A DNA stretch of 54,983 bases. Source: an uncultured Erysipelotrichaceae bacterium (GTDB lineage Bacteria; Bacillota_I; Bacilli_A; Erysipelotrichales; Erysipelotrichaceae). The position numbers were made by a program, and so were the translations under genes. The notes under the pieces were generated by a model. The model made no database searches. It was given only the letters and a program-made list of their open reading frames with translations, and was not told the origin of the DNA. Positions 43,788 through 52,690 of this stretch are shown one piece after another (the first letter of the stretch is position 1; the number at the start of each line of letters is the position of its first letter). Where the stretch lies: positions 1 through 54,983 of the forward strand of contig CANDJN010000012.1 of the NCBI GenBank assembly GCA_947385085.1, in the 5' to 3' direction.

Positions 43788-45008
43788 ATGGAAATTTCAA
43801 AAAATATAATAGCGCTCAGTGATCTAATCTTATGCGACGGAAACACTTATACATGGTGTTATGATACTGAAGGGAATCTGATTTATTCAAATTGTCCTGA
43901 TGAAATAACATTATCCACTGTATTTGAAATATTGCTCGGTAAGGTTCAAATGTTAACTCATATTGAATCTGATTTTCGGCGATTTCCCGTCGTTATTGCT
44001 ACGGCGATCGGCATTCGTTGGTATGGAGCTTATGAATATAACGAAAAAAACGAATTTAAACGTTGCTTTATTATCGGACCGGTCATTCATAACGAATTGT
44101 CGGCAGAAGAAATTGAAGCGTTTATCAGCGAATATATTGATGTGAAAAAATCGGCTGAAATTTCAAAGGCGATACTTAATACACCATTTGTTTCTTTCAT
44201 ATCGATGCAGCGCTATACAGTATTACTTCATTATTTCATTACCGGAGAACATATAAAAGTCAGTGATATAAATTTCGGTGTAACAAATTCTGAAATCATC
44301 CAATTAATTCAAAGCTATTCTAATAAATATATGATATATCAAAAGGAACAAATGCTTCTTGATATGATAAAGAACGGTGATCTGAATTATCAAAATACAT
44401 TGGAAGAAATCACGCAAATCTGTTCCTTTATACCGATTAAGTCTGCCGAAAAATTAAGGGAGGCGAAAGCCTCGATAACTGTATTTGCCGCTGTTGTCTG
44501 CGAAGCGGCCTGCTTTGGCGGTTTATCTCCCGAAATGGCTTATGTTCTTCGTGACAGTTATATTCAGGCAATTGAAGATGCACAAACAATTCATGAAATC
44601 GGTTCGCTTGGTCGAACATTATATGGTGATTTTGTCGAAAGAGTATACAAACTGCGTTTGACCCCTAATATATCGCCGGTGATACGTCGGTGCTGTGATT
44701 ACATACATATGCACGTTGAGGAAAAAATACATATAGCGGCCCTTGCTCGCGATATAGGATATACTGAATACTACCTCACCCATCTTTTTCAAAAAGAAAT
44801 GGGCGTTTCATTTAAGACATATGTCAAATCTATTAAAATTGACAGGGCAAAAACCTTGCTTCTGAATACTGACGATTCTACGGAAACTATTGCCGAGCGA
44901 CTGGCCTTTTCAACCCGAAGCTACTTCAGCAGAGTATTCTCAGAAATCGTAGGAATGACACCGCAGGAATACCGTATGAAAAAAAATTCTCATCTACATT
45001 CTTCATAA
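43788..45008 (+). CDS. AraC-family transcriptional regulator
   Basis: A 406-aa protein. The last ~100 residues are a standard AraC double helix-turn-helix: CDYIHMHVEEKIHIAALA, YTEYYLTHLFQKEMGVSFK, IAERLAFSTRSYFSRVF and GMTPQEYRM. The ~290-residue N-terminal part is a sensor or dimerisation region I do not recognise. It is divergent from the protease/desulfidase pair and upstream of the exporter operon, so it probably controls one or both. Confidence 0.88.
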   Translation: MEISKNIIALSDLILCDGNTYTWCYDTEGNLIYSNCPDEITLSTVFEILLGKVQMLTHIESDFRRFPVVIATAIGIRWYGAYEYNEKNEFKRCFIIGPVIHNELSAEEIEAFISEYIDVKKSAEISKAILNTPFVSFISMQRYTVLLHYFITGEHIKVSDINFGVTNSEIIQLIQSYSNKYMIYQKEQMLLDMIKNGDLNYQNTLEEITQICSFIPIKSAEKLREAKASITVFAAVVCEAACFGGLSPEMAYVLRDSYIQAIEDAQTIHEIGSLGRTLYGDFVERVYKLRLTPNISPVIRRCCDYIHMHVEEKIHIAALARDIGYTEYYLTHLFQKEMGVSFKTYVKSIKIDRAKTLLLNTDDSTETIAERLAFSTRSYFSRVFSEIVGMTPQEYRMKKNSHLHSS

Positions 45009-45028
45009 AAAGAGAATGTAGATTTTAT
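44993..45028 (+). terminator. Terminator overlapping the end of the AraC gene
   Basis: TCTACATTCT (44993-45002) pairs perfectly with AGAATGTAGA (45013-45022), followed by TTTTATT. The stop codon is in the loop. Confidence 0.85.
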
Positions 45029-45042
45029 TATTTATGTCGCAT

Positions 45043-45147
45043 CGTTTAAAACATAATTTAAAAATTCATATCCGTTTAAAATTAAACGAATAATTATACG
45101 ATATCATTAATTTTTATTCGTGTATCATGTTATCTGCATGATATAAT
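45043..45147 (+). promoter_or_regulatory. Promoter region with CGTTTAAAA repeats upstream of exporter operon
   Basis: CGTTTAAAA occurs at 45043-45051 and again at 45073-45081, 30 bp apart, about three helical turns. The second copy also forms an inverted repeat with TTAAACG at 45082-45088. An extended -10 (TGATATAAT, 45139-45147) follows. Direct repeats on one helix face upstream of a -10 are typical AraC-family operators; assignment to the neighbouring regulator is inference. Confidence 0.55.
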
Positions 45148-45207
45148 GTATTATATTTTTCCAAACGGAATAATGTGAATATCATTATGAAAGAAGGAGT
45201 AGAAAAC

Positions 45208-45747
45208 ATGAAAACAAACATCAGATTTATTACGTTCATTCTTGCATTATGCTTTGTCGTTACCGGTTGTTCGCTTGTATCAAGCGATAAAAAGGCGGGC
45301 GATTCGGATCAGTCGATCGAAAAGGAGCTTAAAATTACCGAAACCTATACACACAAAACCCCGGAAGATCTTGACTATGATAAATGTTGGATTCTTCACG
45401 GCGATCAGACAAGCTTTATGTTGTCACCGCTTGTTCAAAGCGGCTACAATGTAACTGACGCTTATGTACTTCTTTATGCGAAAGACGATACGCCTGTAGC
45501 TTACTATAACTATTATGTGGCAGATACGGAAAAAACAGCAGCTGCACTTTCCGACGCACTTAAACAAATGGGTACTTCAGCAACGCAGCAAGGAAATATT
45601 CTCTATGCGGTACAAAATGCAGACGAGGTGCAAGCGGCTGTTTTAGCAATGCAATCCGCCAATATTATTACAAATACAAAAGCATCCTCTTTTGCACAAA
45701 TGCATTATGACAACTACGGAATGAGCGATTATAAGCCTGTTAAATAA
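45208..45747 (+). CDS. Small lipoprotein of the exporter operon
   Basis: A 179-aa lipoprotein: signal peptide with lipobox VTGC (Cys ~20), a Ser/Asp-rich linker, then a small mixed domain (DKCWILHGDQTSFMLSPLV, DTPVAYYNYYVADTEKTAAALSDALKQMG). The start at 45208 has AAGGAG upstream; an in-frame ATG at 45187 lies before it. First gene of an operon with the ABC exporter. The domain is not recognised; it could be a substrate receptor or a protein protecting the producer. Confidence 0.75.
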   Translation: MKTNIRFITFILALCFVVTGCSLVSSDKKAGDSDQSIEKELKITETYTHKTPEDLDYDKCWILHGDQTSFMLSPLVQSGYNVTDAYVLLYAKDDTPVAYYNYYVADTEKTAAALSDALKQMGTSATQQGNILYAVQNADEVQAAVLAMQSANIITNTKASSFAQMHYDNYGMSDYKPVK

Positions 45748-45774
45748 GTATTTTTATTGATATGAGGAATCTAT

Positions 45775-47514
45775 ATGATGAAAAAGGAAGAAAAACTATC
45801 GAGAAAAGGATTGTGGCGGTCTTTTTTTCACACGTTGCCGCAGCTTAAAATCCCTTGGATGTTAGTTTTTTTGGCATTCTGCGTAAACTTGGCATTCAGT
45901 CGCATTGAACTGTTATTGCCGACTACTACAGCAGAACTGGCAAACGGAAGTCTTGAAATAAAAGCTCTTATGAATGCTATTTTCTTCTACGTTTCATATG
46001 CTGTTTTAATAACAGCTTTGTATGTTTTGCTTAATATCGTCAAGAATCTCTCCATTCGCAATGCAAGAAATGTGCTTTGGAATCGTATGCTGAGAATTCG
46101 GATGGATTACTATGATACACGTAATCCATCCGATTTAATGAGCGCCCTGACAAACGATCTGCCTACGGCGCTTGATATGTTCTTAAGTATTGCAATTTCG
46201 CTTCTACCCGATATTTATTTTATATACGGTGCATTAAGCGAAATTTCAAGCTATCACATCGGGTTATTATTATCTGTATTTGCACTTGTACCGGTTAAGT
46301 TTCTTTATATGTATTTCATCGGTAAATGGCAGTATAAAACGCAGGCAGGTATTTTTAATGAAATAGGCGGACTTACCGCTTTCTTATCCGAGCGAATTCG
46401 CAGACTTGCGCTGATAAAAACCTACACAAATGAAAAACAGGAACTGAATAACGGTAAAGAAACCGCCAAAAAGCTCTACTCCGCTAATATGAGGGAAATA
46501 AAGCTACAATGTACGGATTCCGCAATCAGTACGTTGATAGGTATTATGGAAAGCCTAATTCCGATGGTTTTAGCGGTTATTCTTCTGCAAAAAGGAACTA
46601 TAAATATAACCCAATGGATTGCCTTCTTTATGTTCTCTTCAACGCTCTCCACTCACTTTTCATCTATTTTATATGACTGGATCAAAATAAAAGCTCTTCA
46701 AGGTGCGCTATCACGCTCTGCCGTTATTCTTGAAGCTCCTTTGGAAAAGAATACCGCATCTTTAGATCAGTTAAAGGGTACGGACATAACTTTTGAAAAC
46801 GTCACTTTCTCGTATGACGATAAAACGGCTTTACAAAATGTAACCTTTTATGTTCCCGAAGGCAGCCATACTGCTATTGTCGGTCTTTGCGGAAGCGGCA
46901 AAACAACATCCATTAGCTTAATACAGCGGTTTTACGATCCGATAAAAGGTGAAATATGTATCGGCGGTGTTCCCGTTAAAAACTATGCTTTGAAAAATTT
47001 GCGAAGCAGTTTCTCATATGTTCAACAAGGCGCTGAATTTTTTGGCGGTACCTTGCGAGAGGCGCTTTGTTATGGAATAAATCGGGAAATTACTGATGAA
47101 GAAATTATGAATGCGGCTGAAAAAATCGGCTTCTCGGATTTCATTGATAATCAGCCGGAAAAACTTGATACAAAGGTTGCCTCCGAAGGCTCTTCACTTT
47201 CGGGCGGACAAAAACAACGCCTTGCCCTTACACGCGAATTTATGCGAAATGCCGATATACTTCTGCTGGATGAGCCAACAAGCGCTCTTGATGCAAAAGC
47301 AGCAAACGATGTTCGCAAAGCGATCTTCAGTAGATTTGAAAATAAAACAACAATCATCGTAACTCATGACCTCAAGCTTCTTGCCGGTATGGATCAAATC
47401 ATCGTGCTTAACGGTGGTGTGTTAGCAGGCTGCGGAACATTTTCTCAGCTAATGAAATCCTGTAAGGTTTTTAAGGAAATGATTGCAACACAAGAGCAGG
47501 AGGTGACGATATGA
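45775..47514 (+). CDS. ABC exporter half-transporter 1 (TMD-NBD)
   Basis: A 579-aa type IV ABC exporter subunit. Residues ~25-310 contain six membrane helices. The ATPase part has Walker A GLCGSGKTT near 372, signature SLSGGQKQRLAL near 477, Walker B ILLLDEPTSALD near 498 and H-loop VTHDL near 531. It overlaps the second half-transporter by 4 nt, so the two form a heterodimer. No N-terminal C39 peptidase is present. Substrate unknown. Confidence 0.92.
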   Translation: MMKKEEKLSRKGLWRSFFHTLPQLKIPWMLVFLAFCVNLAFSRIELLLPTTTAELANGSLEIKALMNAIFFYVSYAVLITALYVLLNIVKNLSIRNARNVLWNRMLRIRMDYYDTRNPSDLMSALTNDLPTALDMFLSIAISLLPDIYFIYGALSEISSYHIGLLLSVFALVPVKFLYMYFIGKWQYKTQAGIFNEIGGLTAFLSERIRRLALIKTYTNEKQELNNGKETAKKLYSANMREIKLQCTDSAISTLIGIMESLIPMVLAVILLQKGTINITQWIAFFMFSSTLSTHFSSILYDWIKIKALQGALSRSAVILEAPLEKNTASLDQLKGTDITFENVTFSYDDKTALQNVTFYVPEGSHTAIVGLCGSGKTTSISLIQRFYDPIKGEICIGGVPVKNYALKNLRSSFSYVQQGAEFFGGTLREALCYGINREITDEEIMNAAEKIGFSDFIDNQPEKLDTKVASEGSSLSGGQKQRLALTREFMRNADILLLDEPTSALDAKAANDVRKAIFSRFENKTTIIVTHDLKLLAGMDQIIVLNGGVLAGCGTFSQLMKSCKVFKEMIATQEQEVTI

Positions 47515-49223
47515 AAGCTGTAATTAAGCGTTATCGGCTGTTGTTCGGTGGTGTTTCAATTCCATGGATGCTTTTACTTCTGTTATTCACAGCATCGATT
47601 ATTAAAACATATGTCGAAGTTGGTGCGATAACTATGACTGCTTCTATGATTGATGCAAGTCAAAGCACCATAAAGTCTGAACAGCTTATAAAATACATCA
47701 CTTATACTGTTGCGACCGGTGTTATTGCTGTAGCAACCACCTATCTTAGCGGTCTTGTGAAAGAAAAGATAAACCTTGGTGTACGTACAAAGCTATGGAA
47801 TAAAATTATGCATTTACCGTCAAAATTTTATGATACTGATGACGGCGGTGCTCTGGTTTCGCGCGTAACAACGGATACAGATGTATCGCATTATTACTTT
47901 ACCTTTGTTCTTGATATGTTCGCTGCATTTTACGCCGGTATTGTTGCTTTATGTAAGCTTTTTGATTATCAGTCAACGCTTGCTATGTGGATATTGCTCA
48001 TTATTCCGATAATGGCATTTGTCGGTATATTCTATTGTATTTTCACAAACTATGCCGGAAACAAAGCGAAACAGTGCCTTTCCGAAATGATGGGATATTT
48101 ACACGAGCATGTACGCAATTTTCGCTTAATCAAAGCAACGGTTTCAGAACAGAGCGAAGTAAGCCGTGCAAAGCCTTATTTTAACAGACAATATAAAGCA
48201 GATTTTTTGCTTCAATTCTCTTCATCACTTGAAATTATAGCAATGGAAATAGTGTCTTGTATAAGTATCGCAATTTCATTTATTATCGGTGGAGAAATGG
48301 TTAATGCGGGAATCATAACAACCGGAAAGCTGATTGGTGTATATACTCTTTCCGGTATGCTTAGCGTTCGTATTGCTCAGATCTTTTCACAGTTCGGTAT
48401 GTTCAGCCAGTATAACGGCACGCTAAAGCATGTTGCGGATATTATGGAACAGGAGAGCGAACCCGTAACAGGCAGTATATTGGAAGAAACAAGCGAAGAT
48501 ATCCGTTTTGAGCATGTCGAATTCGCTTACCATCGCGCGCCTGTTTTAAAGGATGTAAGCTTTGTGATACCAAAAGGAAAAATAACTGCTGTAATTGGAT
48601 CCAACGGAGCCGGTAAATCAACTCTGTTTAAATTGCTTGAAAGAATGTATACACCTGAAGGCGGAAAAATTATATTCGGTGATACAAATATAAATGAATT
48701 TAATCTTGAAAGCTGGCGCAAAACGCTTGCCATAGTTTCTCAAGATAAGCCGCTTATATCGGGAAGTGTCAGAGATAATATACTTTACGGTATGGATCGT
48801 GAGGTTAGTGAAGATGAACTTATCTCCATAGCCAAGAAAGCGTGTGTTTATGATTTTATAAAAACAACGCCAAACGGTTTTGATGCTGAAGTCGGACCCG
48901 GCGGACAAAATTTTTCGGGCGGGCAACAACAATGCATTGCAATAGCGCGTGCAATGATGCGCAATGCAGATTACTTATTGCTTGATGAAGCTACAAGTAA
49001 TCTTGATGTCAAAAGCGAACAGCTTGTTACTAAGGCACTTGACAATCTAATGAAAGGCAGAACAACGATTATGATTGCTCACAGTTATGCGGCAACCCTT
49101 TCTGCTGATAAAATTGTTGTATTGAACAACGGATATGTTGAAGCCGAAGGTACACCGGAGGAGCTTTTGAAAACAAACGAATATTATCAAACATTTGTAA
49201 GAAGGAGAAAAAATGAAATCTAA
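47511..49223 (+). CDS. ABC exporter half-transporter 2 (TMD-NBD)
   Basis: A 570-aa partner subunit. Six membrane helices lie in residues ~1-300. The ATPase part has Walker A GSNGAGKST near 364, signature NFSGGQQQCIAIARAM near 470, Walker B LLLDEATSNLD near 491 and H-loop IAHSY near 523. The signature is GGQQQC where GGQxQR is usual. Both subunits retain the catalytic Glu, so two active sites are possible. It overlaps the next gene by 11 nt. Confidence 0.92.
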   Translation: MKAVIKRYRLLFGGVSIPWMLLLLLFTASIIKTYVEVGAITMTASMIDASQSTIKSEQLIKYITYTVATGVIAVATTYLSGLVKEKINLGVRTKLWNKIMHLPSKFYDTDDGGALVSRVTTDTDVSHYYFTFVLDMFAAFYAGIVALCKLFDYQSTLAMWILLIIPIMAFVGIFYCIFTNYAGNKAKQCLSEMMGYLHEHVRNFRLIKATVSEQSEVSRAKPYFNRQYKADFLLQFSSSLEIIAMEIVSCISIAISFIIGGEMVNAGIITTGKLIGVYTLSGMLSVRIAQIFSQFGMFSQYNGTLKHVADIMEQESEPVTGSILEETSEDIRFEHVEFAYHRAPVLKDVSFVIPKGKITAVIGSNGAGKSTLFKLLERMYTPEGGKIIFGDTNINEFNLESWRKTLAIVSQDKPLISGSVRDNILYGMDREVSEDELISIAKKACVYDFIKTTPNGFDAEVGPGGQNFSGGQQQCIAIARAMMRNADYLLLDEATSNLDVKSEQLVTKALDNLMKGRTTIMIAHSYAATLSADKIVVLNNGYVEAEGTPEELLKTNEYYQTFVRRRKNEI

Positions 49224-50124
49224 AGTAGTGAAAATTTTTGATTATAAATCATTAACTTTGCCATCTGAACTCTGCAAATGGAGAATCAGCGATGATGAAA
49301 TTTATGATTCATTAAAGAATCTTGCCAAAGAACATTCAATTATTAAAAGTGTAAATACTGTTAAAAACGGTGATTCTGTTGCCTGTAAATGCAAAAACGG
49401 TAATGATATATTAACCTCAAGAACCGTACTTATCTTTCCCGGCAGGAAGCTTCCCGGTGCAGAGAATGCTGAAAAAGCAGTAATCGGGAAAAAAGTCGGT
49501 GACTGCGTTTCTTGTACATTGGCGGATTATGGAACTGTGATGCTTGAAATTACGCAATGTCGCAGATGCGAAGTTTCTGATATTAATGATGAGTTTGTAA
49601 AAAAACTCGACATTGACGGTGTGGATACTATTCAAAAGTACTTTGCTCAGTATCGCAAAGACAAAGCAGAAACGCATAGAAATGATGCTAAATTAGCAAT
49701 TGCCCGCTATTGGCTTGCCGCAATTCGTGAAAAATCAAAGCTAGACATCGATGTGAATGAAGAAACCGCTTATACTAGGGAGCGCGCGGCTTTTCTTTAT
49801 AATCTGATGTCAAAAATCGGCGAAGATCCGCATCTTGTAAACGGCGAATTGGTTTCTGATGAAGAGGCTATGGCTAATCTTATTCATGAGCAAAAGGGTG
49901 TTTTTTCAACCGATTTGATTTCAATTGCTCTTGCAGAGCAGGATGGTTTTGTTTTTGATGATAACGAATATGAAAAATTAATCATGCTTGAAGCTGAAAC
50001 AAAGAATATTTCAGCAGATGAAATAAAAGAAAATACAAATTTTGCGGCTTATCGAGCCGGTGTTTGTTTAAATCGAGCTGGTGAAATGCTTATGCGCGAA
50101 GCCGAGAAATTTCTGGAGGTTTGA
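49213..50124 (+). CDS. Trigger-factor-like protein (FKBP/PPIase region)
   Basis: A 303-aa protein. Residues ~55-125 follow the FKBP domain of trigger factor (GDSVACKCKNG, LIFPGRKLPGAENAEKAVIGKKVGD, YGTVMLEI), continuing into the typical linker SDINDEFVKKLDIDGVDTIQKYFAQYRKDKAE and a helical C-terminal part. The ribosome-binding N-domain signature is not present, so it is unlikely to be the housekeeping trigger factor. It is coupled to the exporter and to the thioredoxin gene. It may hold or fold the exported substrate. Confidence 0.72.
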   Translation: MKSKVVKIFDYKSLTLPSELCKWRISDDEIYDSLKNLAKEHSIIKSVNTVKNGDSVACKCKNGNDILTSRTVLIFPGRKLPGAENAEKAVIGKKVGDCVSCTLADYGTVMLEITQCRRCEVSDINDEFVKKLDIDGVDTIQKYFAQYRKDKAETHRNDAKLAIARYWLAAIREKSKLDIDVNEETAYTRERAAFLYNLMSKIGEDPHLVNGELVSDEEAMANLIHEQKGVFSTDLISIALAEQDGFVFDDNEYEKLIMLEAETKNISADEIKENTNFAAYRAGVCLNRAGEMLMREAEKFLEV

Positions 50125-50125
50125 A

Positions 50126-50446
50126 ATGGCAATTTTTGAAGCGAATAAAAACAACTATGATGAACAACTGAATGCCGCTGAATATGTTATGGTCGATTAC
50201 TATGGTGAACACTGTGGAGCATGCGTATATACCGAGCCATATTTGCGCGCTGTTTCAAATGAAATGAGCTTTATCCATTTTGTTAAGATTAATATCACAC
50301 AAAATCCTGAAATAGCTAAGCGTTATAATATTGTAGGTGTACCGACATTCCAATATTTTCACAATGGCAAATTAGTGCACAAAAACAGTGGTGGAATGGA
50401 TACTGCGCATATCCATAAGGAACTTGCTGAGATGCTTTATAAATAA
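50126..50446 (+). CDS. Thioredoxin with CGAC active site
   Basis: A 106-aa thioredoxin-fold protein: MVDYYGEHCGACVYTEPYL with the redox pair C-G-A-C (canonical CGPC has Pro in place of Ala), the cis-Pro loop GVPTFQYF near 75 and KLVHKNSGG. No signal peptide, so cytoplasmic. The start at 50126 follows GGAGG. It lies 2 nt after the trigger-factor-like gene and 9 nt before the FTR-like gene, its probable reductant. Confidence 0.88.
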   Translation: MAIFEANKNNYDEQLNAAEYVMVDYYGEHCGACVYTEPYLRAVSNEMSFIHFVKINITQNPEIAKRYNIVGVPTFQYFHNGKLVHKNSGGMDTAHIHKELAEMLYK

Positions 50447-50455
50447 GGAGGAGTT

Positions 50456-50656
50456 ATGGGAAAAATTAGATTAAATGAAAACGAAGAAATTGTACGCAAT
50501 ATAAAGGAAGGACTTAGTAAGCGTGGTGGCTATTGCCCGTGCAGAACTGAAATAAAGCCGGAATATAAGTGCATTTGTGAGGAATTCAAAGCACAAATAG
50601 CCGATCCTGATTTTGAAGGTTACTGTCATTGTTTGCTCTATTACAAGGAAAAATAA
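50456..50656 (+). CDS. Ferredoxin:thioredoxin-reductase catalytic-like protein
   Basis: A 66-aa protein with six cysteines in the FTR catalytic-subunit order: CPC at 27-29, CIC at 39-41 and CHC at 57-59. By analogy C27, C39, C41 and C57 would bind a [4Fe-4S] cluster, and C29-C59 would form the redox disulfide. Spacings (9 and 15) differ from the plant enzyme (16 and 8), and the protein is shorter. AAGGAGG precedes the ATG. It would pass electrons from ferredoxin to the thioredoxin encoded just upstream. Confidence 0.82.
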   Translation: MGKIRLNENEEIVRNIKEGLSKRGGYCPCRTEIKPEYKCICEEFKAQIADPDFEGYCHCLLYYKEK

Positions 50657-50756
50657 ATTAGTGATTATTACATGATGACTGTTCCTAAGTGTTTAAGATC
50701 AAAGCGAATATTACTAATTCAATGAAATAATCAAGAGTAGGAGCTGAAATCTTATG

Positions 50757-50814
50757 ATTCCACTAATGTAGACACAGTAAAAAACAAACGTATGTCTATG
50801 GGGTGGAATTTTTT
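50757..50814 (+). terminator. Terminator of the exporter/redox operon
   Basis: ATTCCAC (50757-50763) pairs with GTGGAAT (50803-50809), with an inner pair TAGACA (near 50769) / TGTCTA (near 50793), followed by six T's. Confidence 0.75.
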
Positions 50815-50933
50815 ATAGGAAGAAAACCATGAATAATGTTAAAAAAAGTATCTATTTAGAGAGACCTTTAATATAGTGTGAGGCATTTAACAATGGGTTT
50901 GACTGGTTTGTTGCCTAAAATGAGCATATGCTC
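50815..50933. other. Non-coding stretch with possible transposase remnant
   Basis: From ATG 50829 a plus-strand frame reads MNNVKKSIYLERPLI, stop, CEAFNNGFDWFVA, stop. The order vaguely resembles the N-terminus of IS30-type transposases. It lies at the right edge of the accessory block. Too short and broken to be a gene. Confidence 0.25.
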
Positions 50934-50963
50934 TTGTCAATGTATCTTTTTATGCGCTATAAT
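50934..50963 (+). promoter_or_regulatory. Promoter of the purine permease gene
   Basis: TTGTCA (50934-50939), 18 bp, TATAAT (50958-50963). The ~160-nt leader that follows has no purine-riboswitch core that I can find. Confidence 0.65.
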
Positions 50964-51133
50964 GGACGCAACACAAGTTTCAATCTATTTGACTCTATCT
51001 TGTATATAGTTACAAGCGAATGAGCCATCCTTGCTTATGGTTATCCCACAGTAAAGGAGTTTATGTTCTTGTGGATTACAGATAGATAGAAGAATTCTTT
51101 TATGATTGAAATTGATAGAAAAGAGGGATGATT

Positions 51134-52459
51134 TTGGAAAAGCTTTTTAAACTGAAGGAGAAAAATACGAATATAAGGACGGAGCTTGTTGCAGGTTTGA
51201 CAACCTTTTTGGCAATGGCTTATATTCTCGGTGTCAATCCGGCGATTTTAGGTGAGGCGGGAATGGATGGTCATTCGGTGTTTATGGCAACTGCGATTTC
51301 GGCAGGTATCGCATCGATTGTGATGGGTGTCATGGCAAATTATCCGGTGGCTTTGGCTCCCGGCATGGGCGTCAATGCCTTGTTTACTTATACCGTATGT
51401 TTTGCGATGCATTTTACTTGGCAAGCTGCCTTGGCTGCCGTTTTTATTTCCGGTGTGATTTTCCTGTTAATATCCGTTACGGGTATTCGAAAGATGATTA
51501 TCAATGCGATTCCGAAGCAGTTAAAGCTGGCGATTGGCGCCGGTATCGGTTTTTTCATCGCTTTTGTCGGATTGAAGAATGCCGGCATCATCATTGCTAA
51601 TGAATCTACATTTGTCGCCTTGGGTGATTTTACAGAGCCTCAGGTATTGTTATCGTTGGTTGGTATTTTAATAACATTGGCACTGCTGTGCCTTAAGGTG
51701 CCTGCAGCTGTGTTTGTTGGCATGGTGATTACCGCTTTGATGGGAATTGCCTGCGGTATTCTCTGGCATTTTGAGGGAATGCCGGTGTTGCCTGAAACAT
51801 ATATTGCGTTGGATTTTCAAATGGATACGGTAGGTTCATTTTTCTCCGGCTTCAGTGAGTTATTTGCGAGTCCGGGCACAGCGTTTGTGGCAATTTTCTC
51901 GTTCCTGTTTGTGGATTTCTTTGATACGGCAGGTACGCTAGTGGCAGTGGCAAATCGCACTGGCATGGTGGATGAAAACGGTGATTTGGAGAATGTAGAA
52001 AAAGCATTGTTGGCAGATTCGATCGGAACGGTCGTCGGATCTGTATTGGGAACTTCTACGGTAACCTCTTTTGTAGAATCTACTTCAGGTGTAGAAGTCG
52101 GCGGTCGTACCGGTTTAAGTGCCATCACAACAGGAATTCTGTTCTTTGTTTCCGTATTGTTTTCACCATTGGTGCTGGCAACGGTTACCAATGCGGTAAC
52201 GGCTCCGGCTTTGGTTGTAGTCGGTGTTTTGATGGCTCAGCAATTAGGCGGTATTGATTGGGATAATCTTGTATCGGCTGCGAGTGGCTTTGTGACCATT
52301 ATTGTGATGATTCTCGGTTATTCCATTTCCAATGGTATTGCCTTGGGCTTCATTACCTATGCGTTGACGATGACCGCCAGCGGCAAGGTTAAGAATGTCA
52401 ACCCGATTATATGGGCATTGGTGGTTATCTTTATCTTGTATTTTGCCTTTTTGGTATAG
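51134..52459 (+). CDS. pbuG: NCS2/AzgA-type purine permease
   Basis: A 441-aa nucleobase transporter of the AzgA/PbuG branch. It shows TELVAGLTTFLAMAYILGVNP at the start, ALAPGMGVNALFTYTVC near 76, LAIGAGIGFFIAFVGLKNAGI near 134, FLFVDFFDTAGTLVAVA near 257 and GTSTVTSFVESTSGVEVGGRTG near 313. It imports hypoxanthine, guanine or adenine in characterised relatives. TTG 51134 is preferred over ATG 51128 because AAGAGGG ends 6 nt before it. It has its own promoter and terminator. Confidence 0.88.
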   Translation: MEKLFKLKEKNTNIRTELVAGLTTFLAMAYILGVNPAILGEAGMDGHSVFMATAISAGIASIVMGVMANYPVALAPGMGVNALFTYTVCFAMHFTWQAALAAVFISGVIFLLISVTGIRKMIINAIPKQLKLAIGAGIGFFIAFVGLKNAGIIIANESTFVALGDFTEPQVLLSLVGILITLALLCLKVPAAVFVGMVITALMGIACGILWHFEGMPVLPETYIALDFQMDTVGSFFSGFSELFASPGTAFVAIFSFLFVDFFDTAGTLVAVANRTGMVDENGDLENVEKALLADSIGTVVGSVLGTSTVTSFVESTSGVEVGGRTGLSAITTGILFFVSVLFSPLVLATVTNAVTAPALVVVGVLMAQQLGGIDWDNLVSAASGFVTIIVMILGYSISNGIALGFITYALTMTASGKVKNVNPIIWALVVIFILYFAFLV

Positions 52460-52484
52460 ATTCTTATCGATATTAATGATATAC

Positions 52485-52528
52485 AAAGAGCCATGCGATC
52501 ACATTGAGATCATGTGGCTTTTTCTTTG
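52485..52528 (+). terminator. Terminator after the purine permease
   Basis: AAAGAGCCATGCGATC (52485-52500) pairs imperfectly with GATCATGTGGCTTTTT (from 52508), followed by TTTTTCTTT. Confidence 0.75.
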
Positions 52529-52690
52529 AATTCAACAGATCCTCTGATTGGGATGGAAACAAAGGGCATTTTGAAAAAATGTGGATATGCTGTACGTTTG
52601 GAAATTTGAATGACGAGTATTTATTTTTTGGTGTTTTCTAATGTATGAAAATAAGGTATAATATGCGCATGAATGAAGGAGGAACATATC

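Noticed and set aside
39148..50814. Flanking direct repeats marking the accessory block as a discrete mobile element
   Set aside because: No matching repeats or integrase were seen at the two edges by eye; a computed comparison would be needed.
50964..51133. Purine riboswitch before the permease
   Set aside because: I could not find the conserved purine-aptamer core (the TTTCTACC and paired-loop segments).
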